Shown here piece after piece: positions 56,409-64,000 of a stretch of 64,000 bases of DNA. The notes beneath the pieces were generated by a model that saw nothing but the letters and a program-made list of their open reading frames with translations, did not search any database and was not told where the DNA came from. A program made the position numbers and the translations under genes. Positions within the stretch are counted from its first letter, which is position 1; every line of letters begins with the position of its first letter. Origin of the DNA: Psychromonas sp. L1A2 (GTDB lineage: Bacteria > Pseudomonadota > Gammaproteobacteria > Enterobacterales > Psychromonadaceae); contig NZ_WUAG01000001.1 in NCBI RefSeq assembly GCF_009828855.1, positions 1,426,001-1,490,000 of the forward strand. The letters run 5' to 3'.

Positions 56409-57140
56409 GATTGATTTTTTTAAAAGCAAAAGCTAATTAACCACGAAGGTATGAAAGGTAGAAAAGATTAGGTCAAAAGCTAATTAACCACGAAGGCACG
56501 AAGGGTGAAGAAGGTTAAATCAAAAGCTTAAAAAAATATTAATGATGTTTTTTCTTCGTGTCCTTCGTGTAGTCCAGCGCTTCGTGGTTGATTGGGTTTT
56601 TTAAAATCAAAAGCCGATTAACCACGAAGATATGAAGGGTGGGGAAGGTTAGGCAAAAAGCGTTAAAACTAAACAACCTTATTGGTTGGGTTTGATTTTC
56701 TTCGTGTAGCGCAGCGCTTCGTGGTTGATTGAATTTTTTAAAATCAAAAGCCAATTAATCACGAAGGTAGGAAGAGTAGAGAAGATTAGATAAAAAGCTT
56801 TATTGAATAAGAGTATTAGTTTGTTTTGGTTTGCTTTCGTGCCCTTCGTGGTTGCTTAGTTTTTTAAAAGCAAAAGCCGATTAACCACGAAGATATGAAG
56901 GGTGGAGAAGGTTAGGTCAAAAGCCTTATTTAAGGTTTTTATTGGTTTTCCTTCGTGCTCTTCGTGTAGCGCAGCGCTTCGTGGTCGACTGTGTTTTTAA
57001 AGTCAAAAGCTGATTAATCACGAAGGCACGAAGGGTAGAGAAGGTTAAGTCAAAAGCATTATTTAAGGTTTTTATTGGTTTTCCTTCGTGCTCTTCGTGT
57101 AGCGCAGCGCTTCTTGGTTGATTGAGTTTTTAAAGTCAAA
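56409..57140. repeat. Array 5 of the CCACGAAG inverted-arm repeats
   Basis: About six forward arms (near 56438, 56484, 56618, 56755, 56882 and 57013) and five inverted arms (near 56551, 56697, 56828, 56949 and 57081). Two successive units (about 56930-57000 and 57055-57115) share almost the same core, TTATTTAAGGTTTTTATTGG. The array lies between the convergent DUF1244 and BMT5-like genes. Confidence 0.9.
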
Positions 57141-57253
57141 TACAAAACATGTTTTTGAGTGTGTGCCGATAGGCTAGTGTCACGAGCGGAAGATCTCTGC
57201 GATTCCTTTTTACAAGCTTAGTAAAATTAACACAATTAAACGATACATCTTCT

Positions 57254-57391
57254 AAGGGGCGCTGGCTTTAGCCTGCTTTTTTGATTGTGTTGTTAGTTAT
57301 CAAATAATGGCTGTTCGTTCGCTTTGGTCATTGAGTCCAATCGTTGTATGCGATGGGCCGCATACTGGCAGGCTGAAGCTAGCGCCCCTTA
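57254..57391. repeat. Second repeat family: palindromic GGGGCGCTGGC element, copy a
   Basis: The left arm AAGGGGCGCTGGCTTTAGCC and the right arm GGCTGAAGCTAGCGCCCCTT are inverted repeats about 20 bases long. An internal hairpin TATGCG/CGCATA lies just inside the right arm. The outer left flank carries GTGTCACGAGCGGAAGATCT, shared with the copies near 61.7 kb. No open reading frame of note. Confidence 0.85.
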
Positions 57392-57428
57392 AATTAGACT
57401 CTGTCTAATAACTACCACTTACTTATTT

Positions 57429-57533
57429 TGATTGTGTTGTTCATTTTACTCATTGAATCCAATCGTTGTATGCGATGGCTCGCATACTGGCAGGCTGAAG
57501 CCAGCGCCCCTTAAATTAGACTCTGTCTGATAG
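57429..57533. repeat. Partial tandem copy (right half) of the GGGGCGCTGGC element
   Basis: Repeats the right half of copy a: GTATGCGATGGCTCGCATAC, GGCAGGCTGAAGCCAGCGCC, then TTAAATTAGACTCTGTCT. The left arm is missing, so this is a local duplication of the right half. Confidence 0.85.
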
Positions 57534-57581
57534 CTACAACGACTCGCTCTTTTGTGGGTTTAGTATTAATGAGTCGTTTGT

Positions 57582-58373
57582 TTATTCTTTATCTAATAAC
57601 AATTGCCATAACGCTTCATAATTCACCATATTAAGGTGTTTTCTAGTCGCTTGGTGCTTTAGTTTATCTTGCTCATTGTTATAAGGGCCAGTCGCACATA
57701 ATTGGCAATACAGTTCACCTTGATATAAAGCCTCGTTTAATTGCGCTTTGAGCTGATGCTCTTTGTTATCACTCCACACATAGGTGATGCCTTTAGTGTC
57801 TTTAACATGTTTATCTCGGTCAACATTTCGCACCTTATAACCTGGGAACGCGTTAATATCGAAATCATGCCAGCCTAAATAGTCAATATCTGTATTTCTA
57901 TGTAGCGCATTTTCAATATTCCATTCTTTATAAGGCTTCACATCTTTAGAAGTGATATAGCATAAACGTGCACCGTTTGGGTCTAAAAAATGCTTAAAAG
58001 AATGAATTAAAAAGTAACGTAACAATTGACGATTTAACGTATTGATATGGACTTCTTTGCATTTCTCTTGAAACTCAGCCTGTGATTTAAAAGCAGGAAT
58101 AAGTGGAAATTGAAAGATAACGACATCAAAGCTGTGCTTCTCTAGTTGTGACCAAGAGTCTGGGTTGGTTACATCAAATTCACACAAAACAGGGCAGTTT
58201 TGTTTTAATAAGGTTTGATAATCATTGTGCGCATATTTACTTAATAAAACCTCGCTAGTATCTAGCACTGTTGCTGTTAAACTCGCAGGCTGGTGGTGAG
58301 TGAGTAGCGAAGCTGAAAAGGATAAATCGCCATCTCCTACGGTTAATACTCGCCATGTCTTATCAATGATCAT
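57582..58373 (-). CDS. BMT5-like (DUF2431) methyltransferase with C-terminal zinc-finger-like motif
   Basis: Rossmann-type methyltransferase. VLTVGDGDLSFSASL (10-24) is the hallmark of DUF2431, the family of the yeast 25S rRNA m3U methyltransferase Bmt5. FDVVIFQFPLIP corresponds to the FPHxG motif region of that family, here with Pro-Leu instead of His. The C-terminus has Cys223-x2-Cys226-x13-His240-x5-His246 (CQLCATGPYN...KHQATRKH), a C2H2/U1-type zinc-finger pattern likely to bind RNA or DNA. 263 residues. An rRNA or other RNA substrate is inferred. Single gene on the minus strand, facing repeat array 5 and the GGGGCGCTGGC elements. Confidence 0.75.
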   Translation of the reverse strand: MIIDKTWRVLTVGDGDLSFSASLLTHHQPASLTATVLDTSEVLLSKYAHNDYQTLLKQNCPVLCEFDVTNPDSWSQLEKHSFDVVIFQFPLIPAFKSQAEFQEKCKEVHINTLNRQLLRYFLIHSFKHFLDPNGARLCYITSKDVKPYKEWNIENALHRNTDIDYLGWHDFDINAFPGYKVRNVDRDKHVKDTKGITYVWSDNKEHQLKAQLNEALYQGELYCQLCATGPYNNEQDKLKHQATRKHLNMVNYEALWQLLLDKE

Positions 58374-58563
58374 CTTTTATCCTGTGTAACAAATCTATAC
58401 CAAAAATCGCGCGCAGTATAACAAATAGGGCGTTGAATGTTTTCTTTAATTTTTCTTTAACTTTCACTGAGCAAAAGTCATTATTGATTGTCGAACAGTC
58501 TTTGATTCAGAATTGAAATACATGAATAAGACGTTCAAATAAAGACTTAAAAGAGGCGAAACC

Positions 58564-58962
58564 ATGAAATTAGTTACAGGTAGTATTATTGCAGGCAGTG
58601 TTGCCTGTTTGTTGAGTTTCACCACATTAATCGTATTGACCTTAAATCCGGCTAATGAAATAAACAACACATTCGACACTGAAGTCGTTAGTAAAAAGAA
58701 AACAGAACAACAAGTAATAGGCGAAATGGTTCAACAATTACAAATCGCAATAAGCTCTCCTGCAGATGACAATGCATTACAAACTATCTCTAAATTTGGC
58801 TCAGATAGTCGCTATTATTTAATGATAAGAGGGTGGTTAGTGCAAAAGATAAGTGGTATTGAAAGTAGGTTACAAGCACAAAAATCACAAAGTAAACGAG
58901 AGGTGTTAATGACTGAGGTTAATGCTTTAAAACAAGCCATACGAGCCATTGACTTAGAGTAG
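58564..58962 (+). CDS. Small membrane-anchored hypothetical protein
   Basis: I do not recognise a family. The 132 residues have one N-terminal membrane segment (GSIIAGSVACLLSFTTLIVL, about 6-26) followed by a mostly helical, charged periplasmic or cytosolic part with probable coiled coil near the end (about 95-130). AAAAGAGG precedes the ATG. A terminator follows. Codon use looks like that of its neighbours, so a real gene is likely. Confidence 0.6.
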   Translation: MKLVTGSIIAGSVACLLSFTTLIVLTLNPANEINNTFDTEVVSKKKTEQQVIGEMVQQLQIAISSPADDNALQTISKFGSDSRYYLMIRGWLVQKISGIESRLQAQKSQSKREVLMTEVNALKQAIRAIDLE

Positions 58963-58995
58963 TTGAAATCTAAGCTTTTATACTTAAAAAAGCTT

Positions 58996-59025
58996 AGAGC
59001 CTAATAGCTAATAGGCTCTTATTTA
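58996..59025. terminator. Terminator between the hypothetical gene and the TPR gene
   Basis: AGAGCCTA and TAGGCTCT form an eight-base stem with an ATAGCTAA loop, followed by T-rich text on the plus strand and preceded by an A-rich tract that serves the minus strand. Confidence 0.8.
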
Positions 59026-59122
59026 TTGAGTGCTTTTTAACTCTTGATTATTTAAAACCAACTCCCAGTAAAAGTTAACTGCCTGTTTAATTAACCATCA
59101 AAGCAATTAACTATCGTACAAG

Positions 59123-60040
59123 TTAACTATCAGTACAGGTCAATAGAGCATCGAACGCATCATTACCACGTAAGTTTTCGAAGTCATCTTCATCTGCTGC
59201 TAATTCTCTCAATGACGAACGGCCTTCAATAGCTTTTTCTAAGTCACTGATTGCTTGATCTTCCACACCTAAACACGCATAAGCACAAGCTCGTTGGTAA
59301 AATGCATCTTGGTTCGTATCATCCATGTCGAGTACACGATTACAAATGCTGAGTGCCCAATGGAATTCTTTCAGTTCCATTGCTGCATCCGCTTTTGAAG
59401 TTAACGCTTCTAAATCACCAGGGCGAATTTTCAAAATAGCATCGTAAGCGGCCATTTTTTGTTCTGGTGTTTGGCTTTTTTGAGCACGTAACCAGAGGTT
59501 ATGAATCTCATTAATTTTTTCGATTTCAATATGGTTATCGGCAATACGTAATGTTTTACGACGTAAGTCTTTTTCCAACGTTTGAAACTTTTCTTCGTAA
59601 GATTGTGCGATCATTTTAATTTGTGAATTAGCTTTCTTAGTGGTGTTAACACGGATTTCATGCAGTGATTTCCAACCAAATAAAGCCACTAATGATGCAA
59701 CACCGGCAATCACATAGAAGAAAAAGTTAACAGTTTGTTCTGCATAACTTAGTGATTTTTCAGCAACATCCAGCTCTCTATCGGTAATTTCAATGGTTAA
59801 TCTACGTTCTAAATCTTGTAAATCATGTCGCGTCGCTTTTAGTTCATCGAGAATATAACGCTCAACTAAAGGTTTCTCTGCAAAGCTAGCTGTTGCAATG
59901 TCATTTGTCTTTTTACTGACGGCTGCAGCGGTTTGTTCTTGAACTGACGCTGCTACTGATTCATCAGTCGTTTCTACATCGGCCCAAGTGAAAGATGAAA
60001 GCAGACTGAATAAGACGAAAATAATTGCTTTAATTAGCAT
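59123..60040 (-). CDS. TPR-repeat membrane protein
   Basis: A 305-residue exported protein. The signal peptide is at 1-20 (ending SSFTWA), a helical coiled segment at about 60-100, and one transmembrane helix at about 104-122 (VNFFFYVIAGVASLVALFGW). The C-terminal half has tetratricopeptide-like helices: AYDAILKIRPGDLEALTSKA, WALSICNRVLDMDDTNQDAF and AYACLGVEDQAISDLEKAIE. TPR domains mediate protein contacts; no partner can be named. Single gene, divergent from the S49 peptidase gene. Confidence 0.75.
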   Translation of the reverse strand: MLIKAIIFVLFSLLSSFTWADVETTDESVAASVQEQTAAAVSKKTNDIATASFAEKPLVERYILDELKATRHDLQDLERRLTIEITDRELDVAEKSLSYAEQTVNFFFYVIAGVASLVALFGWKSLHEIRVNTTKKANSQIKMIAQSYEEKFQTLEKDLRRKTLRIADNHIEIEKINEIHNLWLRAQKSQTPEQKMAAYDAILKIRPGDLEALTSKADAAMELKEFHWALSICNRVLDMDDTNQDAFYQRACAYACLGVEDQAISDLEKAIEGRSSLRELAADEDDFENLRGNDAFDALLTCTDS

Positions 60041-60293
60041 GTAATTGTGTTCCTTGTGGTGCTTAAGTAAATAGCCTCAGGTATGAATAAATAAAACGTG
60101 ATTGCGGTAGCACGGCCATTATCGCTAATGTCAGTGTTAACGGAGTTTGCACTTTTATTATTACAAGCTGAGTTTAAATAGGAAAGTATGAACGATGCCA
60201 ATATTATTACAACAGCAAAGCTAATATTTATACTTGATATTAAGATTAATTACGGGTTGAATGGTGAGCCTATTTTATAACTGAGAAATACCT

Positions 60294-61250
60294 ATGCAAG
60301 AGCCTGAAAGTAATCAAGAAAAGTGGCTGTCTGGTTTCATGAAAGAAACGTTTAGAGAGCAGAAAAGAACACGCCGTTGGGGCATCGTCTTTAAATTATT
60401 AACCTTTACCTACTTATTTGTTGCTTTGTTTTTATTCATGAACACAGGTTTACTTGATAAAGACACGTCAACTCAAGAAGCGCATACGGCAATGGTCGTG
60501 GTAAATGGTGTTATCGCCGCTGATGAAGAAGCCAATGCAAATAGTATCGTCAGTTCGTTAAGAGCCGCTTTTAAGAATGAACATTCAAAAGCAGTGATGA
60601 TGGTTATCAATAGTCCAGGCGGTAGTCCAGTTCAAGCAGGTTACGTAAATGATGAAATTAAACGTTTACGTGGTATTTACCCTGAGAAAAAATTGTATGC
60701 GGTGATTGCAGAGTTAGGCGCTTCGGGGGGTTATTACATGGCCGTTGCTGCGGACGACATTTATGCTGATAAATCGAGTTTAGTCGGTTCAATTGGCGTG
60801 ACCGCATCAGGTTTTGGTTTTGTAGATTTAATGGAGAAGGTCGGTGTTGAGCGTCGTCATTATACATCCGGTGAACATAAAGCTTTCTTAGACCCGTTTT
60901 CACCGGCTAAAACAGAAGAAGCATTATTCTGGCAAGGTGTGTTGGACAGTACTCATAAACAGTTTATTAAAGTAGTAGAAGAAGGCCGTGGCGACCGCTT
61001 AGTGAAAGGTAATAAAGATCTTTACTCAGGCTTAATCTGGAATGGCGAACAAGCTTTAGCACTTGGTTTGATTGATGGGCTAGGTAGCCCAGGTTACGTA
61101 GCAAGGGATGTTATTCAAGCTGAAGAAATTGTTGATTATTCAATTAAACCATCAAAACTAGAAAGTTTTACTAAAAGCTTAGGGTTGTCAATTGGTGAAG
61201 GTGTAGCAACCTTATTGAATCGCTCAGATACAGCAATGCAACTGAGGTAA
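60294..61250 (+). CDS. S49-family signal peptide peptidase (SppA-like)
   Basis: Membrane-anchored serine protease that degrades signal peptides or misfolded membrane proteins. One N-terminal membrane helix (about 33-52) precedes the ClpP/crotonase-like domain. The nucleophile is Ser144 in ELGASGGYYMA and the general base is Lys196 in TSGEHKAFLDPF; the 52-residue spacing equals that of B. subtilis SppA (Ser147/Lys199). At 318 residues it is the short, single-domain form, not the 618-residue E. coli SppA. It starts after a TGAGAAATACC stretch and has its own terminator. Confidence 0.88.
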   Translation: MQEPESNQEKWLSGFMKETFREQKRTRRWGIVFKLLTFTYLFVALFLFMNTGLLDKDTSTQEAHTAMVVVNGVIAADEEANANSIVSSLRAAFKNEHSKAVMMVINSPGGSPVQAGYVNDEIKRLRGIYPEKKLYAVIAELGASGGYYMAVAADDIYADKSSLVGSIGVTASGFGFVDLMEKVGVERRHYTSGEHKAFLDPFSPAKTEEALFWQGVLDSTHKQFIKVVEEGRGDRLVKGNKDLYSGLIWNGEQALALGLIDGLGSPGYVARDVIQAEEIVDYSIKPSKLESFTKSLGLSIGEGVATLLNRSDTAMQLR

Positions 61251-61289
61251 TCAGCTCACTGTTTTTTAGATCTCTAGTTAAAATAATTG

Positions 61290-61315
61290 CGCCTCTTTTA
61301 TCAGAGGCGTTTTTG
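61290..61315 (+). terminator. Terminator after the S49 peptidase
   Basis: CGCCTCT pairs with AGAGGCG around a TTTATC loop and is followed by five T. Confidence 0.9.
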
Positions 61316-61392
61316 TTTGTGTAGGTTAGCAAAGGTGGATGAGATAAGTTTTTATGAAAATTGCTCATATTAGTCAATTACGAAACATTTTT

Positions 61393-61547
61393 AAGGGGTG
61401 CTGGCTTTAGCCTGCTTGTTTTGACTTTGACTTTGACTTTGATTGTTGTTTTTGATGTTGAGAATCAATTTTTATTCACTTCACACATTATAGCTAATAG
61501 CAGTATGCGATGGACCGCATACTGGCAGGCTGAAGCCAGCGCCCCTA
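61393..61547. repeat. GGGGCGCTGGC palindromic element, copy c
   Basis: Left arm AAGGGGTGCTGGCTTTAGCC, a core with TTTGAC hexamers, inner hairpin TATGCGATGGACCGCATA, and right arm GGCTGAAGCCAGCGCCCCT. Confidence 0.85.
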
Positions 61548-61728
61548 ATATCAAGCTTTACTTAATAGCTGTCGCGACTAACTTGCGTTGTGTCTCCAAT
61601 CACCTAACACACTTGAATTGTTGCGTTGATTGAATTGGAAGGGAGGTTAGTGTCACGAGCGGAAGAGCTCTGTGAACCCTGTTTTTAGTCTGTTTAGTGT
61701 GATCATTTCAATTAAACGAAACATTTTT

Positions 61729-61871
61729 AAGGGGCGCTGGCTTTAGCCTGCTTGTTTTGACTTTGATTGTTGTTTTTGATGTTGATAATCGATTTTTTTT
61801 CACTTCGCTCATTATAGCTAATAGCAGTATGCGATGGCTCGCATACTGGCAGGCTGAAGCCAGCGCCCCTA
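61729..61871. repeat. GGGGCGCTGGC palindromic element, copy d
   Basis: Left arm AAGGGGCGCTGGCTTTAGCC, right arm GGCTGAAGCCAGCGCCCCT, inner hairpin TATGCGATGGCTCGCATA. The arms match better than in copy c. Confidence 0.85.
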
Positions 61872-61975
61872 ATATCAAGCTTTGCTTAATAGCTGTCGCG
61901 ACTAACTTGCGTTGTGTCTCCAATCACCTAACACATTTGAATTGTTGCGTTGATTGAATTGGCAGGGAGGTTAGT

Positions 61976-62372
61976 GTCAAAAAGTTAAAAACTAAACAAA
62001 CTTATTTGTTTGGGCTTATTTTCCTTCGTGCTCTTCGTGTAGCGCAGCGCTTCGTGGTTTATTAAGATTTTTAAAATCAAAAGCCGATTAACCACGAAGG
62101 CACGAAGGTGGAGAAGATTAGGTCAAAAGCAAAAAGTGTTAAAACTAAACAACCTTATTTTGTTTGGGCTTGTTTTTCTTCGTGCTCTTCGTGTAGCGCA
62201 GCGCTTCGTGGTTTATTAAGATTTTTAAAATCAAAAGCCGATTAACCACGAAGGCACGAAGGGTGGAGAAGGTTAGGTCAAAAGCTTAATAAAAGTATTA
62301 ATGATGGTTTTCCTTCGTGCTCTTCGTGGTTACTTAAGATTTTTAAAATTAAAAGTGATTAACCACGAAGGC
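61976..62372. repeat. Array 6 of the CCACGAAG inverted-arm repeats
   Basis: About three units directly joined to the second GGGGCGCTGGC duplication. Forward arms are near 62089, 62239 and 62356; inverted arms near 62021, 62171 and 62315. The core AAAAACTAAACAA.CTTATT is shared with array 5 (about 56660) and array 4 (about 51810). The last forward arm ends about ten bases from the pepD stop codon. Confidence 0.9.
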
Positions 62373-62382
62373 ATTTACATGC

Positions 62383-63840
62383 TTACTCAACTGCTTTTAA
62401 GGTGGCTTTCAAAAGCGCCCAATAATTATCAACGGATGCAATATGTACTTTTTCGTCAGGACTGTGTGGGAATTTAATAGTCGGGCCAAATGAAATCATA
62501 TCCCAGTGTGGGTATTTATCACTGAATAAGCCGCATTCTAATCCAGCGTGGATCACCATCGCTTTAGGTTTATTAGCAAATAACGTTTCATATTGTGTTT
62601 CCATAACTTTATATATTGCTGAGTTTGTATTCGGCGTCCAGCCTGGGTAGTTACCTTCTTTTGCTACTCGTCCATTAAATTGTTTGAAGTGAGTTGCAAT
62701 TAAATCTGCTTGAGCGTGTTTGTCAGCATCAACTTGTGAGCGCACTAATACTTGAATAGCAAACTGATTAATTGAGCCGCTTTGTTGAGTGATAACGCCT
62801 AAGTTACTTGATGTTTCAACAACATTAGGAAAGTTGTCATCCATTGCAAATACACCATTGCTACAATTTTCTAACGAGTTTAATAGATTGTTATGACTTG
62901 TGTGGGTTAATACTGAGCCGGGTAACGAACATGGAGTGATGTTTACTGAAAAGTTATTTTCACTGGCTCTGTACTTATCTTTAAGGCTAACTTCTAATGT
63001 ATTGATGACGGTTTTAATACTATTGTAATATTGTTCATCACACACAATGACGGCTTTTGCTTCACGTGGAATAGCATTACGTAAACTACCACCTGAAAGT
63101 GACGAGATTAAAAAAGGCGTGCCCTCTAAGTTAGTTAATACAGAGGCTAGCTCTTTAACAGCATTTGCGCGGCCTAAGTTAATATCAACGCCAGAATGGC
63201 CGCCTTTTAAACCTGAAATAGTAATTTCATAGGCATATTCAGAGATGTCAGATTCCATTTTTTCAAAAGGAAGCAGTACGTTAACATTCACACCGCCAGC
63301 ACAACCCACGTAAAGTTCGCCTTCTTGTTCTGAGTCGGTGTTGATTAAAATCTTGCCCTGTAAAGCATCCGCTTCTAAACCAAATGCACCGGTCATTCCC
63401 GTTTCTTCATCGGTAGTGATCAGGACTTCTAATGGACCATGTTCAATACTGTCATCATCTAAAATAGCTAAACATGACGCCATACCGATACCATTATCAG
63501 CCCCTAGCGTTGTATTATCTGCACGTAACCATTCACCATCAATAATAGGGGTGATTGGGTCAGTAACAAAATCATGCTCTTTATCATTGTTTTTTTGCGG
63601 CACCATATCAAGGTGACATTGCAATATAACGGGAGTTTTGTCTTCAAAACCGGTGGAAGCTGATTTTGTCAGCATTAAGTTACCTATTTTATCCTTAACA
63701 CAGGCGATATTTTTTTTAGCTGCCCAATTAATAATCCAATGAGTAAGTTGCTCTTCATGCTTTGAAGGATGAGGGATTGCGCATATTTTTTCAAAGAATG
63801 ACCAAACTGGAGCTGCTTGAAGTGATTGTAATTGTTGCAT
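62383..63840 (-). CDS. pepD: Cytosolic non-specific dipeptidase (aminoacyl-histidine dipeptidase)
   Basis: Zinc-dependent M20 peptidase that splits dipeptides such as carnosine and Xaa-His. Metal and catalytic residues are visible: His76 and Asp78 in QCHLDMVPQ, Asp115 in TTLGADNGIGMA, the Glu pair in ITTDEETGMTGA (145-146), and the C-terminal HAGLECGLFSDKYP. At 485 residues it matches E. coli PepD (485). It ends next to repeat array 6, and its 5' region is shared with a divergent gene and an FNR-type palindrome. Confidence 0.95.
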   Translation of the reverse strand: MQQLQSLQAAPVWSFFEKICAIPHPSKHEEQLTHWIINWAAKKNIACVKDKIGNLMLTKSASTGFEDKTPVILQCHLDMVPQKNNDKEHDFVTDPITPIIDGEWLRADNTTLGADNGIGMASCLAILDDDSIEHGPLEVLITTDEETGMTGAFGLEADALQGKILINTDSEQEGELYVGCAGGVNVNVLLPFEKMESDISEYAYEITISGLKGGHSGVDINLGRANAVKELASVLTNLEGTPFLISSLSGGSLRNAIPREAKAVIVCDEQYYNSIKTVINTLEVSLKDKYRASENNFSVNITPCSLPGSVLTHTSHNNLLNSLENCSNGVFAMDDNFPNVVETSSNLGVITQQSGSINQFAIQVLVRSQVDADKHAQADLIATHFKQFNGRVAKEGNYPGWTPNTNSAIYKVMETQYETLFANKPKAMVIHAGLECGLFSDKYPHWDMISFGPTIKFPHSPDEKVHIASVDNYWALLKATLKAVE

Positions 63841-63922
63841 AAACAGGCCTTTTGCCGCTTAAAAGAAGAATAACCTCAGTTTTACTTGGTTTGAATTCCA
63901 AGTCTTTTACGTTATTATGTAA

Positions 63923-63936
63923 TTGATCTAGATCAA
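63923..63936. promoter_or_regulatory. FNR-type binding site
   Basis: TTGATCTAGATCAA is a perfect match to the FNR consensus TTGAT-N4-ATCAA. It lies 83 bases upstream of pepD and 31 bases upstream of the GTG at 63967. A TATAAA directly after it could be the -10 of the rightward gene, in which case FNR would repress; for pepD the position could allow class II activation. Confidence 0.7.
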
Positions 63937-63966
63937 TTTATAAAAATAAACGTTAAGGAAGTTACC

Positions 63967-64000
63967 GTGTCAGAAGAAAACTTTAAAGACCCATATAGCC
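63967..64000 (+). CDS. Start of a rightward gene, truncated by the window
   Basis: GTG 63967 preceded by TAAGGAAG at good distance opens MSEENFKDPYS and runs off the right edge. Eleven residues are too few to identify it. The opening resembles ribonuclease R N-termini (MSxDPFxxREAE) but this is a weak guess. It is divergent from pepD across the FNR-type palindrome. Confidence 0.5.
   Translation, partial: MSEENFKDPYS

Larger units (their letters stand above)
61374..61979. repeat. Tandem duplication of about 275 bases containing two GGGGCGCTGGC elements
   Basis: 61374-61655 and 61708-61979 are nearly identical from TCAATTAACGAAACATTTTT to GGGAGGTTAGTGTCA. Each holds one complete palindromic element. 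They differ mainly in the number of TTTGAC/TTTGAT hexamers after the left arm (more in the first copy) and a few substitutions. Parallel open frames in both copies encode the same text and are repeat artefacts. Confidence 0.88.

Noticed and set aside
61361-61957. Paralogous small frames of 66-90 codons in the tandem duplication
   Set aside because: Their similarity is due to the duplicated palindromic elements; the frames cover the inverted arms and have no family match or ribosome site.

Overview
The window looks like a chromosomal segment of an AT-rich marine gammaproteobacterium, most likely Psychromonas or a close relative such as Moritella. The reasons are the gene orders apt-dnaX-ybaB, rlmKL-uup, btsS-btsR-cstA and rpmJ-rpsM-rpsK-rpsD-rpoA-rplQ, and lineage-restricted small families (DUF3466, DUF3622, VF530, DUF1244). 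The species is inferred from gene content, not from a database search.

Layout. 1-12.9 kb holds housekeeping genes: a periplasmic catalase (cut by the left edge), a J-domain co-chaperone without a zinc finger, VanZ-like protein, uridine kinase, a probable 8-oxoguanine deaminase, RlmKL, a glutaredoxin-like protein, Uup, a DUF3466 surface protein and a PstS-type phosphate-binding protein with a PhoB-like box. 13.5-16.9 kb holds a two-gene signalling operon (REC-CheC protein plus PAS-GGDEF diguanylate cyclase) and dusC. 18.1-24.3 kb holds apt-dnaX-ybaB, with an E. coli-type -1 frameshift site in dnaX, then a small-molecule kinase and an IMPase/CysQ-like phosphatase. 24.6-34.7 kb is an accessory island: a SAM methyltransferase, an HNH nuclease, a cytosine-5 DNA methyltransferase, a 989-residue protein with GHKL ATPase folds at both ends, and an overlapping receiver-domain protein. 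It ends in a decayed Fic gene, a damaged IS3-family element and the 3' scrap of a second cytosine methyltransferase. 34.8-37.9 kb is the alpha ribosomal operon, which here is not preceded by secY. 38-44.4 kb has a frameshifted chemotaxis receptor and a MoxR-DUF58-transglutaminase operon. 46.6-50.8 kb is the BtsS/BtsR pyruvate-sensing pair and a CstA-type transporter whose upstream region carries several BtsR-type motifs. 52.4-64 kb holds small conserved proteins, an alanine/glycine symporter, a bacterial BMT5-like methyltransferase with a zinc-finger-like tail, a TPR membrane protein, an S49 peptidase and pepD, with a perfect FNR-type palindrome at the right edge.

The most unusual structural feature is a family of long intergenic repeats. 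Six arrays (about 17.0-17.9, 44.5-45.2, 45.7-46.6, 50.9-52.2, 56.4-57.1 and 62.0-62.4 kb) are built from alternating inverted arms (CCACGAAGGCACGAAG and its complement, often extended by a GC-rich palindrome). A GxxExxY gene of the PD-(D/E)XK nuclease type, with an early in-frame stop, sits between two of these arrays. A second family of palindromic elements (GGGGCGCTGGC...GCCAGCGCCCC) lies beside or within the arrays. The two best candidates for something undescribed are the repeat/GxxExxY association and the HNH-methyltransferase-dual GHKL-receiver operon.
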